From the NCBI GenBank assembly GCA_903813345.2, contig CAIIXF020000003.1, forward strand, positions 9,320,218 to 9,380,217: a stretch of 60,000 nt of DNA, written 5' to 3'. The notes beneath the pieces were generated by a model that saw only the letters and a program-made list of their open reading frames with translations, did not search any database and had not been told where the DNA came from. Source of the DNA: Owenia fusiformis. Its lineage: Eukaryota; Annelida; Polychaeta; Sabellida; Oweniidae. Positions 53,745 through 60,000 of this stretch are shown here, one piece after another; position 1 is the stretch's first letter; the number at the start of each line of letters is the position of its first letter. A program made the translations under genes and the position numbers.

Positions 53745-53870
53745 AGAAAAACCTGTAAAGTGGAACAATTCCATAAGTTGAACTGTCTTTCTGTTAAGAT
53801 GAACTTCTTATAGAGGAACACTTTTTAGAGGTACCAAAAGTGTTTCACTTACAAAGATTTAACTGCATTT
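53745..53870. mobile_element. Short, eroded pogo-like MITE
   Basis: AGAAAAACCTGTAAAGTGG at the left and AAAGATTTAACTGCA at the right, with GTGTTTCACTTAC inside. Confidence 0.5.
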
Positions 53871-55503
53871 CATTTTTCCATTTTTTATTACCTAAATAAA
53901 AACTGTCCCAAATTAAATCAACTAGCAGTATATATCTATGTACATCCCACATCTGGGTCTCATAAGCAGTCAGTAAAATGTGCTTTCTATACCCTTTGCG
54001 TTTGTTCAACTACGATTCTTAAAAAAGAGCTTCATCTTTGTCGGTAGTTTATAATTAGATTCTGCTCGCAGAGTATGCTTTCATACAAGAAAGAATAAAC
54101 ATACACTGCAATATTGTTAAACTAGTGTTTTAGAACAGCATAAGTAAATGTATGTACATTTATATGAACATTGTGGTACAGTGAAAACTAGAAAGTCATA
54201 GACTACATAGTGTATGATTATTTGTTATATTTGTTTTCGAAAATGTCCTAAATTAATTGTTTTCACTGAATTTTTTTCTACATTATTATATCTTATAAGA
54301 ATAAATGAAATATATATGGTAATAATATCTATGTTTTGAAAATGTCAAAAAACTGTTTTAACTTTTTTCTCTTTTCATGCTTCTCTTCCTACAAAATATA
54401 GTTGTCCATGTTCAATTTTAATAACTTCTCTGAAACTATCACATTTATGATATTTTACAATCGAGTGTTGACGTGCTTGACTCTTTAGTTCCACTGTACT
54501 TTGTGTAACTATCATCCATAATACTTTTCTTACAATTATGCTAGGTATTCTACTATACTGTATATCATTCCAAAAAACTGGAATTCATTATACCATGGGC
54601 TTTCAATAGAATTTCCGTTGAATGCCCATGATTATACAAAAAATAATATTTTAGTGATTTTACAAAACTACAGTCTATATACAAGTACATTATACTATGC
54701 GGGTGACATCAAATCAACTACCTAATTCTGGAATATTTTTCTCTGAGCATTTTCAAATAATTAGATGCAAAATTAAAATCACGATTTCTCTAAATCTTAA
54801 ACTTGTTGAAATTCATTATATATTGATGTGTTCTTTAAATGACACACTTTACCCGTTGAGCCCTTTAGTGGGATCTACAAAAGAAAATTCAAGGAGATTC
54901 CAACAAAATCGAGTAACACCAAAATGAGATGGCTGATTTTTTGTGACACCTTGTATCAACAACAATAGGTTAACATATGGCGTAACTATACAAAATTCCA
55001 ATAGGAATCATTTGAAATTGAAATCTTAGCAATCTATCTGAACTCTCCAAGTGGTCTCAGAACAGATTTCTGAACTTGTCTTTGTGATGACTCATCCAGA
55101 CATGGCATTGGGAATAATTACGACCACGGGTGCAAATTCAGTGAAATGGTCTAAACTGGGAAGAGTTCCTGCACAGCATTAGTGAAGCTACAAATTAGTG
55201 TAAATATTTTGTTCTATGTTTGTTTCTTTTCGGATAAATGTACATAGTACATATCAAATGTCACACTTAATAGATGTGATGTTTCTTAAATGTGACATTT
55301 CTTAAATGCGACATTTTTAAATGTTACATTCCAAGTGTATCTTGTTCTTCCTAGTCAGTACCAGAGAATCTCTCATATATATTTGTTGATTATATGTTGC
55401 TACATGTATATCCGATATACAAAGCTATATTTTACAGTATTTAGTCATAATGCGTTAACTAAAGTGAGGAACAGCTTCTACTAAAAATGTTGAATTCGAT
55501 CAG
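53871..55503. other. 3' flank of SS18, no gene seen
   Basis: AT-rich. The part next to 55503 should hold the SS18 3' UTR, but no AATAAA on the minus strand could be assigned with confidence. TAAATGTGACATTTCTTAAA-like repeats occur at 55255-55330. Confidence 0.4.
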
Positions 55504-56060
55504 TTAATATTGACCTTGGTTATAGCCATATCCAGGTTGACCTTGTGACCCCATCTGACCTTGTGGCGCCATCTGGCCACTCATTTGCCCCTGTGAAACT
55601 AAGTGGTTCATCTGACTTGGATTCATGGGGGCCTGCGACATACTGGATTGTACCATTTGACCAGGCATAGTACCCATACTGCCTTGCATATTTCCCATGC
55701 TGCTTTGCATGCTGGTCTGGTTCCCCATCCCACCACTAGGTGGCATTTGACCTCTTGGCATTTGACCTTGAGGAGGCCCCATCTGATTGGTTGATCCAGG
55801 CGGTCCCATCTGACTCGTTGACCCAGGTGGCCCCATCTGATTAGTCGATCCAGGTGGTCCCATCTGATTGGTTGATCCAGGAGGCCCCATTTGATTGGTT
55901 GGTCCAGGAGGTCTGAAATATCCACCAGGCTGCTGTTGTTGTTGGTTGGGGTAGTTGCCATATTGTTGGGGTTGGCCTTGGTTGTAGTTCTGGTTGTACT
56001 GTTGTTGTTGTGGTTGACCACCATATTGTTGCGGTTGGTTTGGATAAGCCTGGTTAAAGC
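55504..56060 (-). CDS. SS18: SS18 last exon (QPGY region and stop)
   Basis: Encodes FNQAYPNQPQQYGGQPQQQQ, five PPGSTNQMG-type repeats, then Met/Gln/Ser-rich sequence and the end GQPGYGYNQGQY. The Tyr-rich parts should promote the phase-separating behaviour known for SS18. Stop TAA-equivalent at 55504. Confidence 0.93.
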
Positions 56061-59000
56061 CTGTAAAAATAGAAATGAAAAATAGAACTGATTTGGTTGA
56101 AATATTGTTTTCAGTTTCTTTTTGCATGTGTTCTCTACAACCTCTACTAAAAATATATAATAAAAGCGAGTATCGTGACTTTAGCATAAAATAAGTGCGA
56201 GACTAAGTGATAAATATCGCACTTATAAGAGCGAAATGACCACCACGTAATTTACCCAGCATACCAAAAACCTAATCAGATGTTTGGACAACTCTGCTCT
56301 TGCATATGTAAAAATGTTGAATGGAAAAGCAGTTTTCCTGGAATTTCAATGACAATGTCCATGTGTTGCACCATGTGGACCCACCCAGATGCACGCAACT
56401 CCAGCAGCACAAAGCACTGACAATAAAGCACATTTCAAAGCGCAATAAATAAAAATAGTAATATTATATCCTACCTTGACCAGGGCTTTTTGGGTAATTA
56501 CTGGGTGGTGGCATCTGTTGACGTGTCATCTGATTGTTCTGTGATGTCATTTGATTGTTCTGTGGTGTCATCTGATTGTTCTGGGACATCATGCCTTGTT
56601 GAGGAACCATACCTGTGAGAAATTAATAAGAGACCCACTTGAAAATAAGAAAAATCATGGAAAGGGGAATATGTTGATCAACTTAGATCGGAATAGAATT
56701 TTGCACTCCACTTGAAGATAAATCCAGGGAGTTTACACGCCTTGTGAAATACAAACATCTTCATTTAGTTATCACACATTATACAAATCAAGCCTGTAGC
56801 CTAAGCAGTCTCATAATAATATAATATAAATTTCACATAGAATATCTCACCCTTACTTTTCTTGGGAAACTTTGAATTTTGGGGTAGAATTAGCATCAAA
56901 ATTGGCAAATTGAGCTGCACTAAAGAAATTAGTCCCCATCCTTGATTACTCTCTCCCCCTCCCCATGGTCAATTTGAAGCACCTTTCAAAGTTAAGTTGG
57001 CTTAAGTGTACATTACTTTTAATAAAGCTCAGGAAATATCAAAACAGTGACAATCACACAACACACAAACTACAAAACCTTTCTTTTCAATATTGGACTC
57101 GTCCAATAACTTGGTAAACCAATCTTCTCTGTAGCAAATGAAATGTGAATTTCCCCTAAAGGCAAGCTTGGCTTACAAGGATAATTCAATAAAAACGACA
57201 TAGTGCAACCTAAAGCTAACACCCCTAGTGAGAGTGGACTAGTCTGATGACATCATTATGATACCAGTACCTGATTGGTTAGGAGGATAACCTTGACCCG
57301 AATATGGCTGATTTGGATTTCCGTGACCCATCATCTGACCTGGAATAGACATACAGAATGCTCCCAATTAGAAAAGTCAACTTATTCTCCCCCAGGGATA
57401 TTTCCAGGATTGTGTGCATTTATTTTCCTATTACTATGTCAAGGGCTGGCCAGATGCGATAGAAACTATACGATGACAACTCCAGTAGTAGAAAATTAAC
57501 CCTAAAAAAATATTTGTCCCTAATCTGGGATGTTCAAGTTCCACATATATTGCACTTCCACAATATCGCTGTAAATAAGAAGTAAGGCTGGTTCCAAGTA
57601 TTTTTTCACAATCTTCATCTGACTGGCAACAATACTGCTATAGAGTTCATCTCTAGAATTACAGGGGAGTGCTGGCAGCCAGTCCTCCTTGTTCAAGTAT
57701 GAAGATGGGTTTACATTTAAACATCTTGTAAATAAACTCAAACTCTTGAGTTTGCATTTCGTGTATTTGCATTGCATACAACTTGTAAATAATTAACTGT
57801 TTTCCACTAAATACTATACATTATATTGGATTATATTGGATGGCATAACTATATTTCACCAAGACTTCATTCAGTGAGAAAACAGAAGATTATATAAAGC
57901 ATAACAAAGCACCCTCACCTTGACCCATCATACCTGGTTGCTGATTACCCATGGGACCTCTCTGGAAATTCTGTGTGTTGATTGGCTGTCCTTGTCCTTG
58001 TGATGTCATTGGAGGCATTTGATTGGTTGATGCTTGGCTCATGGACATTTGCTGACTGCTGGGGGGCATTGCACTCTGACCTGTCAAAAAATCAAAATAT
58101 GCATATGATATCGATCATTTTAATTGACAGTGTAGCTCATGCTTTTTTGGAAACTGGCATAAAGTAAAAAGTCAATTCTTTAAAAATGTAAGCACCCTGA
58201 TCTCACCAACTAACATTTCCCTCTGACTATGATTAACGATTTGACAGTTTTGCATTCAACCAATCATAAAGAATCATAGAGGTTTACCAAGAGGAGGAAT
58301 ACCCCAGAATACATAGTTAAGATGAATAAAGGTTCATTGATGAAATCTGGGGGTATTTCCTCTTTTTATGTACACCAGTGAGATAACTAACCTGTCTGGT
58401 CTGTGGGGGCCCCGGAACTTACAGCTGTACCCCCAGAGCTAATTGGTGGTGCCTGGCTACTTGGCTGAAATAAAGAATAAAGGAAATGTCATTTGGCGTT
58501 CTTCACAACAATTTTTCAATGGTAGGTAAATTCATGATGTTAAAATATTTTCTAACTTTGCATGGGACCTTTTATAATATGTATTTGTTGAATAATTGTG
58601 ATTTTTAATATTAAAAAAAACCTTTTGAACTTGATGGTAATATTTATTTTTAACTTATTAGTTCAACTTACATGAGGTGCAGGGCTGCCAACACCTTGTC
58701 CTGCCCCATTTTGTTGCTGTGGCCCACCAGCAGGGGGCTCTGCCTGGTTTGTGGCTTGGTCACTAGCCTGGCTTGTTGGTGTCTGGTCACTGGGTTGTTT
58801 CCCATTTTGATCAGGTTGTCCCATATTAACTTGACTTTGACCCATGTTTCCTTGACCTTGTCCCATGTTTCCTTGACCTTGCCCCATATTTGGTTGAGCC
58901 TGTCCCATATTTCCTTGACTTTGTCCCATATTTGCTTGACCTTGTCCCATGTTTCCTTGAACTTGTCCCATGTTTCCTTGACTCATACCTCCCTGTTGCA

Positions 59001-59971
59001 TCATATTTCCTTGTTTCTGTCCCATACTTGTTTGCTGTCCTATCATATTTCCCTGACCCATGTTTCCTTGACCTTGTCCCATATTTCCTTGACTTTGTCC
59101 CATATTCCCTTGACTCTGCCCCATATTTGCTTGACCTTGAGCCATATTTGCTTGACCTTGGGCCATATTTGCTTGACCTTGAGCCATATTTGCTTGACCT
59201 TGGGCCATATTTACTTGCTGGGTTGTACTGCCTTGCAATTTCCCAATGTTCCCTTGGAATTGGTTAACACTTGACTGTGGTCCCATATTTCCTTGAGGAG
59301 CCATACTTTGCTGCATTCCCATATTTTGCTGTCCCATACTTTGCTGACCCATTACTGGCTGCTGTCCCTGGTATTGACCCATTTGTTGGCCCATAGCCCC
59401 CTGTGGTCTTGCTTGCTGTCCAACCATCTGTGCTAACCCCTGCATCGGTCGATTAACAGGCTGGCCCGGCCCTACTTGTGTCTGGTTAGGGGCCTGAAAG
59501 TATCATAGAGGCCGAGGATGAAAGGCTCATAGCCAGGGGGTTTCGAGGGGGAGGGGGTTTAAGTCATTGAAAATGATGCAGTTTTTCACTATTTTGCGAA
59601 CTTTCCAAAATTGAACCTGGAGTCCCTGAAATTATTTTAAAACATGAACAAAGCTGACTAAAGGTCTAGATGGTCACATTTCAAATCCAGTGACAAAGAC
59701 AGGAAAAAAAATAAATGAACTGGAAATACATACAAAATGAATATAAACATATCAAATGGAGTATTTGGAATTAAGTAAGCTTACCTCCATACATAAAACA
59801 TTCAGATTAATTTTCAAAATTGTACTACTTTAATACATAATTCCCAAACTTATTTATTAGACTCAAAAGTTCAAAAATTTATTTCTTACTGGCAGAAGTT
59901 GTTGCATATTCTGGTTGGAGTCAGCAATAGTGGCCAAATACACAAGGTTTCTATGTAACACTTGTTGGTAT
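55504..59971 (-). CDS. SS18: SS18 (BAF/SWI-SNF subunit), 3' seven exons
   Basis: SS18 is a coactivator subunit of BAF chromatin-remodelling complexes that binds through its N-terminal SNH domain; its Gln/Pro/Gly/Tyr-rich C-terminus drives transcription. Exons from the 5' side: 59890-59971, 58672-59493, 58392-58464, 57919-58080, 57271-57339, 56475-56612 and 55504-56060, all in agreeing phases. The first encodes YQQVLHRNLVYLATIADSNQ, the nearly invariant end of SNH. The rest is low-complexity sequence of Gln, Met, Gly, Asn and Pro, ending YGYNQGQY, as vertebrate SS18 ends near YGYDQGQY. Exons 57919-58080, 57271-57339 and 56475-56612 are phase 1 on both sides. The start codon and most of SNH lie past position 60000. 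SS18L1 is the vertebrate paralogue; the split is vertebrate-specific as far as I recall. Confidence 0.93.
56475..56612 (-). CDS. SS18: SS18 exon, symmetric phase 1
   Basis: Encodes three tandem copies of SQNNQMT-like heptads, then PPPSNYPKSPGQ. Donor GTAGGA. Skippable in frame. Confidence 0.85.
57271..57339 (-). CDS. SS18: SS18 exon, symmetric phase 1
   Basis: Encodes GQMMGHGNPNQPYSGQGYPP and NQS. Acceptor TATTCCAG, donor GTACTG. Skippable in frame. Confidence 0.83.
57919..58080 (-). CDS. SS18: SS18 exon, symmetric phase 1
   Basis: Encodes GQSAMPPSSQQMSMSQASTN and later NFQRGPMGNQQPGMMGQ. Donor GTGAGG. Can be skipped without a frame change. Confidence 0.87.
58392..58464 (-). CDS. SS18: SS18 small exon
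   Basis: Encodes PSSQAPPISSGGTAVSSGAP and TDQT. Acceptor TTATTTCAG, donor GTTAGT, phase 0 in and 1 out. Confidence 0.8.
58672..59493 (-). CDS. SS18: SS18 long exon of GNMGQ/ANMAQ repeats
   Basis: 274 codons, phase 0 on both sides. After APNQTQVGPGQPVNRP it carries over 20 short repeats of the type QGQANMA, QGNMGQS and QGNMGQG, mostly 7 residues (21 bp), then an Ala/Pro/Gln end (SPAPH). It is much longer than the matching part of vertebrate SS18, so it is a lineage expansion. Plus-strand open frames here are shadows of the repeat. Confidence 0.9.
59890..59971 (-). CDS. SS18: SS18 exon: end of SNH domain
   Basis: Encodes YQQVLHRNLVYLATIADSNQ and NMQQLLP. Phase 2 in, phase 0 out; acceptor ATTACAG, donor GTAAGA. 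This block identifies the gene. Confidence 0.95.
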
Positions 59972-60000
59972 CTGTAATAAGAAAAATATAAGTTGTTTCA

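Noticed and set aside
55603-56085. Open frames on both strands in the SS18 last exon
   Set aside because: Low-complexity shadows of the QPGY-coding frame, which alone joins in phase and ends like SS18.
58672-59274. 200-codon and 125-codon open frames on the plus strand
   Set aside because: They are antisense shadows of the 21-bp coding repeat in the SS18 exon; the minus strand fits SS18 splice sites and phases.

Overview
The window is AT-rich DNA from an animal nuclear genome: intron-rich genes with GT-AG splice sites and a dense load of short DNA transposons. The gene set (one PLC-gamma, a sarcoplasmic calcium-binding protein ending in FFGPL, a DUF268 protein, SS18) and the repeat style (GACGGACGG strings, GAACTTCGTTCG ends) suggest a non-vertebrate bilaterian, most likely a lophotrochozoan such as a bivalve mollusc. 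That placement is inference.

Layout. (1) 576-39677, minus strand: the 5' two thirds of a phospholipase C-gamma gene. Seventeen constitutive exons and one extra exon were resolved to the base, and all reading phases agree. They cover the N-terminal PH domain, EF-hand region, X catalytic domain, first half of the split PH and the N-SH2 domain. C-SH2, SH3, Y and C2 lie beyond position 1. (2) 14595-17137, plus strand: a sarcoplasmic-type EF-hand calcium-binding protein gene nested in the largest PLC-gamma intron on the opposite strand. Its first exon was not found. (3) 44220-49175, plus strand: a complete two-exon gene for a 345-residue type II membrane protein with a DUF268 methyltransferase-like domain. 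(4) 55504-59971, minus strand: the 3' seven exons of SS18, a BAF/SWI-SNF subunit, from the end of the SNH domain to the C-terminal YGYNQGQY. The 5' end lies beyond the window.

The rest is intron and intergenic DNA filled with transposon remains. These include mariner/Tc1-like elements with TA target duplications, pogo-like elements ending CAGTAAAACC, MITEs with 5-, 8- or 9-bp duplications, foldback elements, two tRNA-like SINE copies, a 4.7-kb element with long inverted repeats and a decayed protein gene, and several tandem arrays.

Most notable: the PLC-gamma gene carries two alternative versions of the exon encoding the first half of the N-SH2 domain, including the FLVR phosphotyrosine pocket. 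Their phases match (0 in, 2 out). Using both, or neither, creates a premature stop, so the sequence enforces mutually exclusive splicing. Also unusual are two tiny perfect or near-perfect hairpins (33 and 64 bp), each flanked by its own 8-bp direct repeat. The four genes share no evident pathway beyond PLC-gamma and the EF-hand protein both belonging to calcium signalling.
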